Source: Hyphomicrobium_A sp044507625 (GTDB lineage Bacteria > Pseudomonadota > Alphaproteobacteria > Rhizobiales > Hyphomicrobiaceae). From it: a stretch of 64,000 nt of DNA. The stretch is from the NCBI GenBank assembly GCA_044507625.1, contig JBIQJE010000010.1, positions 1-64,000 of the forward strand, read 5' to 3'. Below, one piece after another: positions 29,150-37,756 of the stretch (the first letter of the stretch is position 1; each line of letters begins with the position of its first letter). The position numbers and the translations under genes were made by a program. The notes under the pieces were generated by a model that was not told the origin of the DNA, ran no database searches, and was given only the letters and a program-made list of their open reading frames with translations.

Positions 29150-30208
29150 ATGGCATTCAAAGAGCGCGTTTTCTCCGGCATGCAGCCGACCGGCAGCCTG
29201 CACCTCGGGAACTATCTCGGGGCCATGGTGCAGTGGATCGAAATGCAGAAGACGCACGCGTGCATCTACTGCGTCGTCGATCTGCACGCGATCACGGTGA
29301 AGCAGGATCCGAAGGAGCTGAAGAACGCCATCCGGCAGGTGACGGCGGCGTATATCGCCTCCGGCCTCGATCCGAAGAAGAGCATCGTTTTCAATCAGAG
29401 CCAGGTGGCCACGCACGCCGAGCTTGCCTGGGTGTTCAACTGCGTCGCCCGTCTCGGCTGGCTCAACCGCATGACGCAGTTCAAGGAGAAGGCGGGCAAG
29501 GACCGCGAGAACGCGTCCGTCGGCCTTTATGCCTATCCCAACTTGATGGCGGCGGACATCCTCGCCTATCAGGCGACGCATGTGCCGGTCGGCGAGGACC
29601 AGAAACAGCATCTCGAGCTCGCCCGCGACATCGCACAGAAATTCAACAACGACTTCCGCGACGAGATCATCGCCGCGGGCTATGGGGACGGCATCTTCTT
29701 CCCGCAGCCGGAGCCTGTCATTACGGGGCCGGCAACGCGCGTCATGAGCTTGCGCGACGGCACCAAGAAGATGTCGAAGTCCGAACCGTCGGACATGTCG
29801 CGCATCAACCTGATGGATGACGTCGACACCATCGCCGACAAGATCAAGCGGGCGAAGACCGACATGGAGCCGGCGCCGCCGGCCGACATGGAGGAGCTCA
29901 GGGCGCGCCCGGAGATCGACAATCTCGTCGGCATCTACGCCGCACTGGCCGGTATCTCGAAGGAAGACGGCCTCAAGCTGTTGATCGACACCTCCAAGGA
30001 GGGTCCCAGCATCTTCACCGGCTTGAAGCGCGCGCTGACAGACGTGGCCGTGGAGCGGCTCGGCCCGATCCGGACGGAGATTCTCCGCCTCATGGACGAT
30101 CCCGCTGAGATCGACCGTATCCTGGCCGATGGCTCAGCCCGCGCCCGCGCCATCGCGGCCCCTGTCATGGATCAGGTGAAGGATATCGTCGGTCTCGTCC
30201 GCTCTTGA
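29150..30208 (+). CDS. trpS: Tryptophanyl-tRNA synthetase
   Basis: A 352-residue class I aminoacyl-tRNA synthetase. The HIGH-like ATP motif is TGSLHLGNYLGA near residue 14 and the KMSKS loop appears as KKMSKSEPSD. The sequence carries the longer alpha-proteobacterial-type insert around DIAQKFNNDF. It charges tRNA-Trp in the cytoplasm. ATG at 29150 is 117 bp after murJ. Length and motifs are complete. Confidence 0.97.
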   Translation: MAFKERVFSGMQPTGSLHLGNYLGAMVQWIEMQKTHACIYCVVDLHAITVKQDPKELKNAIRQVTAAYIASGLDPKKSIVFNQSQVATHAELAWVFNCVARLGWLNRMTQFKEKAGKDRENASVGLYAYPNLMAADILAYQATHVPVGEDQKQHLELARDIAQKFNNDFRDEIIAAGYGDGIFFPQPEPVITGPATRVMSLRDGTKKMSKSEPSDMSRINLMDDVDTIADKIKRAKTDMEPAPPADMEELRARPEIDNLVGIYAALAGISKEDGLKLLIDTSKEGPSIFTGLKRALTDVAVERLGPIRTEILRLMDDPAEIDRILADGSARARAIAAPVMDQVKDIVGLVRS

Positions 30209-30373
30209 TCGAGTTCTGACGCGGGCGGCCGCAAAAGCCGGCTATGCGGCGGCTTCGAGCAGGTCGATGGCCGGCGCCCGCGCCTTGGCGCCTGCGGCGC
30301 CGAAAGGTGACAGTTTCTTGGGTCGGCGCGGCAACGTGTTGTTCGGGCCTCAGCCACGTGGCAGCATAACGTC

Positions 30374-30883
30374 ATGAGCACAGTCAAGAAGCGCCGCTCC
30401 TTCGAAGCCGACCGCTTCCGCAAGTTTCTCGTCGTCGTCGATGAGAGCCCGGAACTGGAGAGCGCGCTTTTCTATGCCGCCAGCCGCATGCAGCGTTCGT
30501 CCGGTTCGCTCGTGCTGCTGTACGTGATCGTGCCGCAGGAGTTCCAGCACTGGATCAACGTGCGCCAGCAGCAGGTCGAGGAGGAGACCGCCAAAGCCAA
30601 GGCGCTTTTCCGCCTCATGCGCCGCAAGCTGAACCTGGCGGGCTACGACAACGTCGCGTGCGAGGAAATCATCCGCGAGGGTGAGCCGGATGCGGAAATC
30701 CGCAAGCTCATCGACGAGGACGAGGACATTGCCGTGCTGGTGCTGGGCGCCTCGGCGGAAGCCGCGGGGCCTGGACCGCTGGTGTCTTCGCTCGCCACGA
30801 GCGGGGCCATGGGCAGTTTCCCCATTCCGATCACCATCGTGCCGGGCACTCTGGCCCTGGAGGATGTCGTCGGGTTGGCGTAA
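30374..30883 (+). CDS. Universal stress protein (UspA family)
   Basis: A 169-residue protein with one Usp domain: KFLVVVDESPELESALFYAA at the N-terminus (written here as the VVVDESPE strand) and VLVLGASAE near 123. The usual G2XG9GS ATP-binding loop is not clean, so ATP binding is uncertain. Its place between trpS and nfuA is conserved in Hyphomicrobiales. The ATG at 30374 follows a 165-bp gap, so it may have its own promoter. Its function in stress is inferred from family only. Confidence 0.88.
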   Translation: MSTVKKRRSFEADRFRKFLVVVDESPELESALFYAASRMQRSSGSLVLLYVIVPQEFQHWINVRQQQVEEETAKAKALFRLMRRKLNLAGYDNVACEEIIREGEPDAEIRKLIDEDEDIAVLVLGASAEAAGPGPLVSSLATSGAMGSFPIPITIVPGTLALEDVVGLA

Positions 30884-30924
30884 AAGGGCCGCATGGCACT
30901 CGACACCCCTTGCGAGGCTCCTAT

Positions 30925-30941
30925 CTTAGAGCCATTCTAAA
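30925..30941 (+). promoter_or_regulatory. Irr (ICE)-like iron-control palindrome upstream of nfuA
   Basis: The 17 bases CTTAGAGCCATTCTAAA fit the pattern TTTAGAA-N3-TTCTAAA that I recall for the Irr-bound iron control element of alphaproteobacteria at 12 of 14 defined positions. The right half is perfect. It lies 75 bp before the nfuA ATG, a reasonable operator position. Irr usually represses iron-using genes when iron or haem is short, which suits an Fe-S carrier gene. No second copy was noticed in the window. Confidence 0.5.
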
Positions 30942-31015
30942 TAGCAGTATGACCGGCCGCGCCGAAATACCGGCCTTGAAGCGGCGGCGATGGCAAATGC
31001 GGAAAGGCCAAATCC

Positions 31016-31570
31016 ATGTTTATCCAGACCGAAGCGACCCCCAATCCGGCGACGCTGAAGTTCATCCCCGGCAAGGCCGTGCTCGCCGAGGGCACAGCTG
31101 ATTTCACCGACAAGGGCGAGGCGCTGGCCTCCCCGCTCGCCTCGCGCCTGTTCGATATCAAGGGCGTGCGGGGCGTGTTCCTGGGCTCGGACTTCATCTC
31201 CGTGACGAAGGGCGAGGAGGAATGGCAGCATCTGAAGCCCATGATCCTCGGCGCCATCATGGAGCATTACATGTCGGGGTCGCCGACCGTCGCGGAGACG
31301 GCGAACGACGACACCGGGGCGACCTCCTATGATCCGGAAGACGAGGCTGTCGTCGCCACGATCAAGGAGCTGCTCGAAACGCGCGTGCGTCCGGCGGTCG
31401 CCCAGGATGGCGGCGACATCACCTTCTCCGCGTTCCGTGACGGCATCGTCTATCTGCACATGCGCGGCGCCTGCTCGGGCTGCCCCAGCTCAACCGCCAC
31501 TCTGCGCCATGGCATCGAGAACCTCCTCCGGCACTTCTGCCCGGAAGTTCAGTCCGTACAGGCAGTCTGA
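31016..31570 (+). CDS. nfuA: NfuA-type Fe-S cluster carrier (NifU family)
   Basis: A 184-residue protein with an N-terminal Nfu domain (MFIQTEATPNPATLKFIPG opening) and a C-terminal NifU-like domain holding the cluster-binding CSGC (Cys153, Cys156) after QDGGDITF. It carries 4Fe-4S clusters to target enzymes in the cytoplasm; MiaB, encoded 4 kb downstream, is one known client of E. coli NfuA. ATG at 31016. An Irr-like palindrome lies upstream and a clear terminator downstream, so it appears to be a single-gene transcription unit. Confidence 0.95.
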   Translation: MFIQTEATPNPATLKFIPGKAVLAEGTADFTDKGEALASPLASRLFDIKGVRGVFLGSDFISVTKGEEEWQHLKPMILGAIMEHYMSGSPTVAETANDDTGATSYDPEDEAVVATIKELLETRVRPAVAQDGGDITFSAFRDGIVYLHMRGACSGCPSSTATLRHGIENLLRHFCPEVQSVQAV

Positions 31571-31586
31571 TCCGCCCATCTTTTCG

Positions 31587-31613
31587 AAAACCCCGCCATC
31601 CGGCGGGGTTTTT
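31587..31613 (+). terminator. Rho-independent terminator after nfuA
   Basis: CCCCGCC (31591-31597), loop ATCC, GGCGGGG (31602-31608), followed by TTTTT, with AAAA on the 5' side so the stem can extend by A-T pairs. It sits 17-43 bp after the nfuA stop. Confidence 0.9.
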
Positions 31614-31653
31614 GCGTTTCGATGCGTTTCCCGCGCACACCCTGGAGGCGATC

Positions 31654-32238
31654 ATGCAAGTCGACGAGACAGTTCTGCGTCAGGCATTCCACGAAGCGCG
31701 GACGCATAATGCCTGGCTGCCCAAGGATGTGCCCGACAGCCTGCTGCATAGTCTCGTCGAGATGGCGAACCTCGGACCCACGAGCCTCAATTGCGAGCCG
31801 GCGCGCTATCTGTTCGTGCGGTCGAAGGTGGCGAAGGAAAAGCTTGCTCCGCTCCTCAGCGAGGGCAATCGCGCCAAGACGATGCAGGCGCCCGTCTGCG
31901 TCATCATGGGCTACGACATGGAATTCTACGAGGAGCTGCCGCGGCTCTTTCCGCACAAGGACGTGCGCGCTTCATTTGCAGGACAGCCGGAGAAGATCCG
32001 CGATACGGCCTTCCGCAACGGCACCCTGCAGGGCGGCTATCTCATCATGGCCGCGCGGCTGCTCGGCCTGGACTGCGGCCCGATGTCGGGGTTCGACAAT
32101 GCGGGCGTCGACGCTGCGTTTTTCGCGGGCACGGGCGTTCGATCGAATTTCCTCTGCAACCTCGGCTACGGCGATGCATCCGTGTTGAAGGAGCGGCTGC
32201 CGCGGCTTCCGTTCACCGACTGCGCGCAGATCATCTGA
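31654..32238 (+). CDS. Nitroreductase-family protein (RutE/malonic semialdehyde reductase-like)
   Basis: A 194-residue FMN-dependent nitroreductase-fold protein. The blocks LVEMANLGPTSLNCEPARY, TMQAPVCVIMGYD and SGFDNAGVDAAFF are typical of the RutE subgroup, which in E. coli reduces malonic semialdehyde to 3-hydroxypropionate in pyrimidine breakdown. No other rut gene is near, so the RutE role is not supported by context, and a generic quinone or nitro reductase remains possible. ATG 31654 follows CTGGAGG; the frame is open 42 bp further upstream through the nfuA terminator. Confidence 0.85.
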   Translation: MQVDETVLRQAFHEARTHNAWLPKDVPDSLLHSLVEMANLGPTSLNCEPARYLFVRSKVAKEKLAPLLSEGNRAKTMQAPVCVIMGYDMEFYEELPRLFPHKDVRASFAGQPEKIRDTAFRNGTLQGGYLIMAARLLGLDCGPMSGFDNAGVDAAFFAGTGVRSNFLCNLGYGDASVLKERLPRLPFTDCAQII

Positions 32239-32294
32239 GCTTCGAGCAAATTTCGGGTGGTGAATTGGGCGTGCTCTGCGTATAGGGTGCGCGC

Positions 32295-32990
32295 ATGACG
32301 CTACTCGCCTTCGATACCTGCTTCGACGGCTGCTCTGTATGCATCGCCCAGCGGCGGACGAGCGGGGTGCTGGAACGCGCCTCGGCAATGGAGCGCTTCG
32401 AGACCGGCCATGCCGAGCGCCTGGTGCCGATGATCGGCGAGGTGATGGAGCGCGCGGGGGTGGCGTTTTCCGACATCGATGAAATCGCCGTTACGATCGG
32501 TCCCGGCACGTTCACCGGCACGCGCATCGGCATCGCAGCGGCACGGTCGTTCGCGCTGGCGACGGGTGCGCGCACGGGCGGCTACTCGAGCCTCGCCGTG
32601 ATGGCTGAGGTCGCGTGCCGCGATATTGCAGCCGATCTTATGGCGGTGGTTGTCGATGCGCGGCGCGGCGAAGTCTACGCGCAACTTTTCGGGCGCGACG
32701 GCGGACGGGGGCCGCTGTCGCCGCCGCAGCTCCTCGCGGTTTCCGCAGCGGCGATGATGGGTGGTTCGGAACGCATCGTTTTCGCCGGCTCGGCGGCATC
32801 CGCCGTTGCCGAGGCGGCCCTTGCCGCAGGCCGGCCGGCCGAAGCTTCCTTGCCTCATTTGCTGCCCGATGCGGTGGCGCTGGCGCACATTGCAGCCGCC
32901 AGCGCGCCCTCGGAGGAACCGCTCCTTCCGCTCTACCTGCGCCCGCCGGATGCGCGGCAGCAGGAGGGCAAAGCGATCGCGAGGGTTTGA
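32295..32990 (+). CDS. tsaB: tRNA threonylcarbamoyladenosine synthesis protein TsaB
   Basis: A 231-residue ASKHA-fold protein. Marks: LLAFDTCFDGCSV at the start, ITIGPGTFTGTRIGIAAA as VTIGPGTFTGTRIG and AVVVDARRGEVYAQ. TsaB is the scaffold partner of TsaD and TsaE in making t6A37 of ANN-decoding tRNAs. Its stop is 2 bp before the rimI ATG, so the two form an operon, a common arrangement. ATG at 32295. Confidence 0.95.
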   Translation: MTLLAFDTCFDGCSVCIAQRRTSGVLERASAMERFETGHAERLVPMIGEVMERAGVAFSDIDEIAVTIGPGTFTGTRIGIAAARSFALATGARTGGYSSLAVMAEVACRDIAADLMAVVVDARRGEVYAQLFGRDGGRGPLSPPQLLAVSAAAMMGGSERIVFAGSAASAVAEAALAAGRPAEASLPHLLPDAVALAHIAAASAPSEEPLLPLYLRPPDARQQEGKAIARV

Positions 32991-32992
32991 CC

Positions 32993-33478
32993 ATGGGCTC
33001 GGCCGCCACTCCGCTCGATCCGAAAAATCTGAGCCTGTTGTGGGCGAGCCCCGAGCGCGCCGAGGAAATTTCAGCTTTACATGGCCGGCTGTTCGACAAG
33101 CGTTGGGATGCGGAGAGCATCGCATGCTCGATCGAGGATCCGACCTCGGCCTCGTTCATTGCGCAGGTGGGCGAACCGCGGACGCTTGCGGGGTTCGTCA
33201 TCGGCCGCATCGCCGCCGACGAGGCGGAAATCCTGTCCATCGGCGTTGCGCCCGAATGGCAGCGGCGCGGGGTTGCACGGCGCATGGCGGAAGGTCTCGT
33301 GCGGGCGGCCCGGCGCGCAGAGGTGAAGCGGGTTTTCCTCGAGGTCGCGGTCGATAATGCCGCTGCGATCGCGCTCTATGAAGGCCTCGGCTTCAGACCA
33401 GCGGGGCGGCGCAAGGGCTATTACGAGCGTCCCGGCGGCAAAAACGTCGACGCGATCATCCTCTCGCTCGATATTTAG
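32993..33478 (+). CDS. rimI: GNAT N-acetyltransferase RimI-like
   Basis: A 161-residue GNAT protein with the acetyl-CoA loop SIGVAPEWQRRGVARRM (Q-R-R-G-V-A) and the C-terminal ALYEGLGFRPAGRRKGYY block of RimI proteins. RimI acetylates the N-terminal alanine of ribosomal protein S18 in E. coli, though paralogues act on other substrates. ATG 32993 starts 2 bp after the tsaB stop; this coupling supports the RimI call. The frame is open far upstream inside tsaB, which is only a shadow. Confidence 0.9.
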   Translation: MGSAATPLDPKNLSLLWASPERAEEISALHGRLFDKRWDAESIACSIEDPTSASFIAQVGEPRTLAGFVIGRIAADEAEILSIGVAPEWQRRGVARRMAEGLVRAARRAEVKRVFLEVAVDNAAAIALYEGLGFRPAGRRKGYYERPGGKNVDAIILSLDI

Positions 33479-33615
33479 AGGCCGGCACCGGATCAGCAGA
33501 GCCGCGCGGACGGCGGCTTTCCCTCCGGGCCCGCGGCGGTGGACGGCCCCGGGGGCCTTTCCTATAAACTGCGCCGCAAGCGCTCATCGAGCGAGAGCGG
33601 AGCGACCACCGCCAC

Positions 33616-34059
33616 ATGGCCGATCAATCAAAGCAGACCATCAGCGCCATCGAGCGCCTTTGCGCGGAGCAGGGCTTGCGCATGACCGGGCAGCGCCGTG
33701 TCATCGCGCGCGTTCTGTCGAGCGCGACCGACCACCCGGACGTGGAGGAAGTCTACCAGCGCGCAAACCGGATCGACCGGCGGATCTCGCTGTCGACCGT
33801 CTATCGCACGCTGAAGCTGTTTGCGGAAAAGGGCATCCTGGAACGGCACGACTTCGGCCATAAGCGCGGCCGCTACGAGGAGGCCGGGCGGGGCCACCAC
33901 GATCACCTCATCGATATGGAGACGGGGCGCGTCATCGAGTTCCGCAACGAGGCGATCGAGGCGCTGCAGGACAGAATCGCGCGGGAACTCGGCTTCAAGC
34001 TCGTGGGCCACCGGCTGGAGCTCTATGGCGTTAAGATGAAGCCGGCTAAGAAGGCCTAA
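33616..34059 (+). CDS. Fur-family metalloregulator (Fur/Mur type)
   Basis: A 147-residue repressor with a winged helix (about 10-80, RRISLSTVYRTLKLFAEKG as recognition part: SLSTVYRTL) and a dimerisation domain with the metal ligands HHDH (94-97). It lacks the C-terminal CXXC pairs of E. coli Fur, as is normal for alphaproteobacterial Fur/Mur. In this conserved locus (after rimI, before the acyltransferase and miaB) orthologues usually act as the manganese-responsive Mur or as Fur. It is not clearly an Irr, since no N-terminal haem regulatory motif is visible. Which metal it senses cannot be told from sequence. Confidence 0.9.
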   Translation: MADQSKQTISAIERLCAEQGLRMTGQRRVIARVLSSATDHPDVEEVYQRANRIDRRISLSTVYRTLKLFAEKGILERHDFGHKRGRYEEAGRGHHDHLIDMETGRVIEFRNEAIEALQDRIARELGFKLVGHRLELYGVKMKPAKKA

Positions 34060-34109
34060 ACGGGTTCTGCGCTTCGTCTGCCCGCAGAACGCTTCTATTC
34101 TGTTAGAGC

Positions 34110-34178
34110 GTGCTTCTTATCGGAAAGACCTCTCTACCTAACGTGCTTCCTTCGGAAAGCTGGTTCCCACTTTTCCGG
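34110..34178. repeat. Intergenic repeat element, copy 1, with internal duplication
   Basis: The 28 bases at 34151-34178 (beginning TTCGGAAAGC, ending CTTTTCCGG) match 51816-51843 at 24 of 28 positions and contain the inverted halves CGGAAA and TTTCCG. Just before it, GTGCTTC-TTA-TCGGAAAG (34110-34127) and GTGCTTC-CT-TCGGAAAG (34143-34159) form a short direct repeat. Similar palindromic intergenic elements are familiar in rhizobial genomes. Confidence 0.55.
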
Positions 34179-34217
34179 AAGCACTTTGGCCGCGGACCGA
34201 AGGAGGCGGCAGCAGTC

Positions 34218-35105
34218 ATGGGTGCGTTGCGCGGCAGTACCGTCCTTGCAGGCTTCTTTGCGCTCACCGTGCCGTTGATGCCGGTGCAGGGGCTGCTCGT
34301 GCGCATGAAGGCGAAGGGCGCCAGAACGTTTCCCCATTGGTATCACCGGCGCGTGTGCCGGCTGCTCGGCATCCGGCTGCATATCCATGGCGAGGTGGTG
34401 CGCGACAGGCCGGTGCTCCTGATCTCCAATCACACCACGTGGCTCGACATCCCCGTGCTGTCGGCGGTCGCGCCGCTTTCGTTCGTCGCCAAGCGGGAGG
34501 TGGGCACCTGGCCATTCGTCTCTTCGCTGGCGCGGCTGCAGCGCACCGTCTTCGTCGACCGCACGCGGCGCAGCGCCGTGGGGCAGACGACGGGCGAGAT
34601 CGCCCAGCGGCTCAGCGAGGGCGATACGATCGTGCTGTTCGCGGAAGGCACCTCGAGCGACGGCAATCGCGTGCTGCCCTTCATGACCTCTCTGTTCGCC
34701 ACGGCAAAGCCGGCTTCCGGCGAGGCCGACGGGGTGAAGGCGCCCGACGCGGTCGTGCAGACGCTGTCGGTCGTCTATACGCGGCTCCACGGCATCCCCC
34801 TCGGACGCAGCGGACGGCCCACGGTCGCCTGGTACGGCGATATGGAGATGAAGGGCCACGCCTGGGAGCTGCTGAAGGCGGGGCCGCTCGACGTCGAGAT
34901 CAGGGTGGGTGATCCGGTTCCGTTAACGAGCTTTGCCGATCGCAAGCAACTCGCCCGCCACAGCGAGGCGCAGGTGCGCGAGCATGTGATACGCATTTTG
35001 CGGGCGCGCCCGGCAGATGAACCGCTCGCCGTGACCGCGCCCGAGGCGGTGGCCTCGGGCGTGAGGGGCCGCGTCAGCGCGCCGGCGGGGCAAAAGTGGA
35101 CGTAG
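34218..35105 (+). CDS. olsA: 1-acyl-sn-glycerol-3-phosphate/lyso-ornithine-lipid acyltransferase (PlsC family, probable OlsA)
   Basis: About 295 residues with an N-terminal hydrophobic anchor (about 10-27) and a PlsC domain: catalytic HX4D in SNHTTWLD, then FVAKREVGTWP, and the substrate loop FAEGTSSDGNRVLPF. PlsC enzymes place the second acyl chain on a lysolipid. In Sinorhizobium the acyltransferase directly upstream of miaB-phoH-ybeY is, as I recall, OlsA, which completes ornithine lipids; OlsB is encoded at 8.2 kb, so OlsA is preferred here, but true PlsC is possible. ATG 34218 has AGGAGG 11 bp upstream; an in-frame GTG at 34110 would run through the repeat element and is less likely. Confidence 0.8.
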   Translation: MGALRGSTVLAGFFALTVPLMPVQGLLVRMKAKGARTFPHWYHRRVCRLLGIRLHIHGEVVRDRPVLLISNHTTWLDIPVLSAVAPLSFVAKREVGTWPFVSSLARLQRTVFVDRTRRSAVGQTTGEIAQRLSEGDTIVLFAEGTSSDGNRVLPFMTSLFATAKPASGEADGVKAPDAVVQTLSVVYTRLHGIPLGRSGRPTVAWYGDMEMKGHAWELLKAGPLDVEIRVGDPVPLTSFADRKQLARHSEAQVREHVIRILRARPADEPLAVTAPEAVASGVRGRVSAPAGQKWT

Positions 35106-35203
35106 CGGATACCCCTTTGTAGAAACGGAGGTCCCCCGGCAGCGGGTGGCGGCCAGGTCCAGGCAACGGACCGGCGGATCAGGACGGCGGGCAGCGCGAA
35201 GCG

Positions 35204-36631
35204 ATGGACGATCGGACGATACCTGAAGAGCAAGGCCGTAGCGCCTGTGCGGGCTCGGCGCTCGCTGGCGCAGCTGAAGCTCCGGCCGTTGCGAACACGC
35301 GCAAAGTCTATGTGCGCACGTTCGGCTGCCAGATGAACGTTTATGATTCAGAGCGCATGACCGAAGCGTTGTCCTCGCAGGGCTATGCGGAAACGGGCGC
35401 GCTGGAAGATGCCGACCTCGTCATCCTCAACACGTGCCATATTCGCGAGAAAGCGGCGGAGAAAGTCTACTCCGACCTCGGCCGCATCCGTCAGGTGAAG
35501 GACGCGCGCGCCGAGGGCGGCAGCGAGACCGTCGTCGCCGTGGTCGGGTGCGTCGCGCAGGCGGAAGGTGCGGAGATCGTGCGCCGCGCACCCGTCGTCG
35601 ATCTCGTCGTCGGCCCGCAGAGCTATCATCGCCTGGGCGAACTCATCGCGCGCACGCGCACGGAAAACCGGTCGCTCGTCGAGACGCAGTTCCCCGAGGA
35701 GGAGAAGTTCGCGCACCTGCCGCAGCGTGCTCCGGCGCGGGGCGTAACGGCGTTCCTGACCGTGCAGGAAGGCTGCGATAAATTCTGCACGTTCTGCGTC
35801 GTGCCATATACGCGCGGCTCGGAGTATTCGCGCTCCGTTGCGGATATCGAGCGCGAGGCGCGCGCTCTCGTTGCGAGCGGCGTGCGCGAGGTGACGCTGC
35901 TGGGACAGAACGTCAACGGCTATCACGGCGCGGGCCCCGGGGGACGCACCTATTCGCTGGCCGATCTCTTGCGCCACCTTTCCCGCATCGCGGGGCTCGA
36001 GCGCCTGCGCTACACGACCAGCCACCCCCGCGACATGGACGATGACCTCATTGCCGCGCACGGGGATGAGCCGAAGCTGATGCCGTATCTGCATCTGCCG
36101 TTCCAGTCGGGTGCGGACCGCATCCTCGCGGCGATGAACCGCAAGCACACCGCACGCGAATACATCGATCTCATCGCGCGCATCCGGGCGGCGCAGCCCG
36201 AGCTCGCACTCTCGACGGACGTGATCGTCGGCTTTCCGGGCGAGACGGAGGAGGAGTTCGAGGAGACGTTATCAGTGTTTGCGGAGGTCGGGTTCGCAGC
36301 GGCCTACTCCTTCAAGTACAGCCCGCGGCCCGGCACCCCGGCCGAGAAGCTCGCCGACCAGGTGCCGGAGCGGGTGAAAACGGAACGTCTCGCCCGCCTG
36401 CAGAGGCTCATCGAGGCGCAGCAGACGGCATTCGCCGCCAAGTGCGTCGGCCGGACCTTGCCGGTGCTTTTCGAGCGCGCCGGCCGCCGTCCGGGGCAGC
36501 TCATCGGCCGCTCGCCCTATCTGCAGTCGGTCCATGCGAATGCGCCTGCGGAGATGCTCGGGCGCATCGTGCCCGTTGAAATTTCGGGTTTCGGCCCCAA
36601 TAGTCTAGCGGGCGTCATACGGCCGGAGTGA
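35204..36631 (+). CDS. miaB: tRNA-2-methylthio-N6-dimethylallyladenosine synthase MiaB
   Basis: A 475-residue radical SAM methylthiotransferase. The N-terminal UPF0004 domain holds cluster ligands Cys42, Cys78 and Cys116; the radical SAM motif CDKFCTFC gives Cys191, Cys195 and Cys198; a C-terminal TRAM domain follows (about 410-475). It adds the 2-methylthio group to i6A37 of tRNAs. About 30 residues precede the core. It needs two Fe-S clusters, which NfuA can supply. It leads the miaB-phoH-ybeY-corC-lnt operon. Confidence 0.97.
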   Translation: MDDRTIPEEQGRSACAGSALAGAAEAPAVANTRKVYVRTFGCQMNVYDSERMTEALSSQGYAETGALEDADLVILNTCHIREKAAEKVYSDLGRIRQVKDARAEGGSETVVAVVGCVAQAEGAEIVRRAPVVDLVVGPQSYHRLGELIARTRTENRSLVETQFPEEEKFAHLPQRAPARGVTAFLTVQEGCDKFCTFCVVPYTRGSEYSRSVADIEREARALVASGVREVTLLGQNVNGYHGAGPGGRTYSLADLLRHLSRIAGLERLRYTTSHPRDMDDDLIAAHGDEPKLMPYLHLPFQSGADRILAAMNRKHTAREYIDLIARIRAAQPELALSTDVIVGFPGETEEEFEETLSVFAEVGFAAAYSFKYSPRPGTPAEKLADQVPERVKTERLARLQRLIEAQQTAFAAKCVGRTLPVLFERAGRRPGQLIGRSPYLQSVHANAPAEMLGRIVPVEISGFGPNSLAGVIRPE

Positions 36632-36656
36632 TGATCCGGTAACGGTCAGGGCTGTT

Positions 36657-37745
36657 ATGCAGAAGCCCCGGTACGGCCTGGGGCGACCTTATGTTAACTT
36701 GTCACCGCAAGTGACGATTCGCAGCGAACGACGTCTGGAGCGCCGATTGGCAGCATTTCGCGGGAATCCGGTCGCTGGACCGGGGCGGTCGCCGAAAACG
36801 CGGGCTACCGCCGACAAACGCCTCGTGGTCCCCTTCGAGGACAATCGTCACCTCACGAGGCTTCTTGGTGAATACGACAGCCATTTGGCGCTGATCGAGG
36901 ATAGGCTCGGGATCGAAGCCCATGCTCTCGGCAATGTCGTGACGCTCACCGGACCGGAAGACGCGTGCGATATCGCGCGCACCGTGCTCCAGGAACTCTA
37001 TAACCGCGCCGCCGCCGGCGAGCCTATCGGTGCGGGCGACTTCGACGGCCTCATCCGCCATGCGCGCGAAGCGGCCGTTCCCGGCGATGGCCAGGCGCAG
37101 ATCGCAACGCGCCGCCGCGTCATCAAGGCCCGCACGCCCGTGCAAAGCGCCTACATACGCGCGCTGGGACGTTCGGATCTCGTGTTCGGCGTCGGTCCGG
37201 CGGGTACCGGCAAAACTTATCTCGCGGTCGCCTATGCGGCGCACTGCCTGGAGCGCGGCATCGTCGAGCGAATCATCCTTTCGCGTCCCGCGGTGGAAGC
37301 CGGCGAACGGCTCGGTTTCCTGCCCGGCGATATGCGGGAGAAGGTCGATCCCTATCTGCGTCCGCTCTACGACGCTCTGTATGACGTGCTGCCGCCCGAA
37401 AAGGTGGAGCGGGACCTCGAGACCGGGGTGATCGAAATTGCGCCGCTCGCGTTCATGCGCGGGCGCACGCTGGCCAACGCCTGCGTGATCCTCGACGAGG
37501 CGCAGAACACCACCAGCATGCAGATGAAGATGTTCCTCACCCGGCTTGGTGAAAATTCGAAAATGACTGTAACGGGCGATCCGAGCCAGATCGACCTGCC
37601 ACCGGGCATGAAATCGGGCCTCGATGAGGCGATTGCGCTGCTGGACGGGGTCAAGGGCATCGAGGCGATCCGGTTTACCGGCGCCGACGTCGTCCGGCGC
37701 GACCTCGTTGCGCGCATTGTTGAAGCTTACGACCGGCAGAAGTAA
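36657..37745 (+). CDS. ybeZ: PhoH-like ATPase (YbeZ)
   Basis: A 362-residue protein with a P-loop GPAGTGKTYLA near residue 180 and Walker B VILDEAQNTT followed by MKMFLTRLGENSKMTVTGD, the PhoH family signature. E. coli YbeZ partners YbeY in ribosomal RNA processing, and the two genes are adjacent here (12-bp gap). It starts 26 bp after the miaB stop. The first 50 residues are basic and unusual but in frame with the family's N-terminal single-strand nucleic acid-binding region. Often annotated as phoH. Confidence 0.93.
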   Translation: MQKPRYGLGRPYVNLSPQVTIRSERRLERRLAAFRGNPVAGPGRSPKTRATADKRLVVPFEDNRHLTRLLGEYDSHLALIEDRLGIEAHALGNVVTLTGPEDACDIARTVLQELYNRAAAGEPIGAGDFDGLIRHAREAAVPGDGQAQIATRRRVIKARTPVQSAYIRALGRSDLVFGVGPAGTGKTYLAVAYAAHCLERGIVERIILSRPAVEAGERLGFLPGDMREKVDPYLRPLYDALYDVLPPEKVERDLETGVIEIAPLAFMRGRTLANACVILDEAQNTTSMQMKMFLTRLGENSKMTVTGDPSQIDLPPGMKSGLDEAIALLDGVKGIEAIRFTGADVVRRDLVARIVEAYDRQK

Positions 37746-37756
37746 GCTCCACCGCC

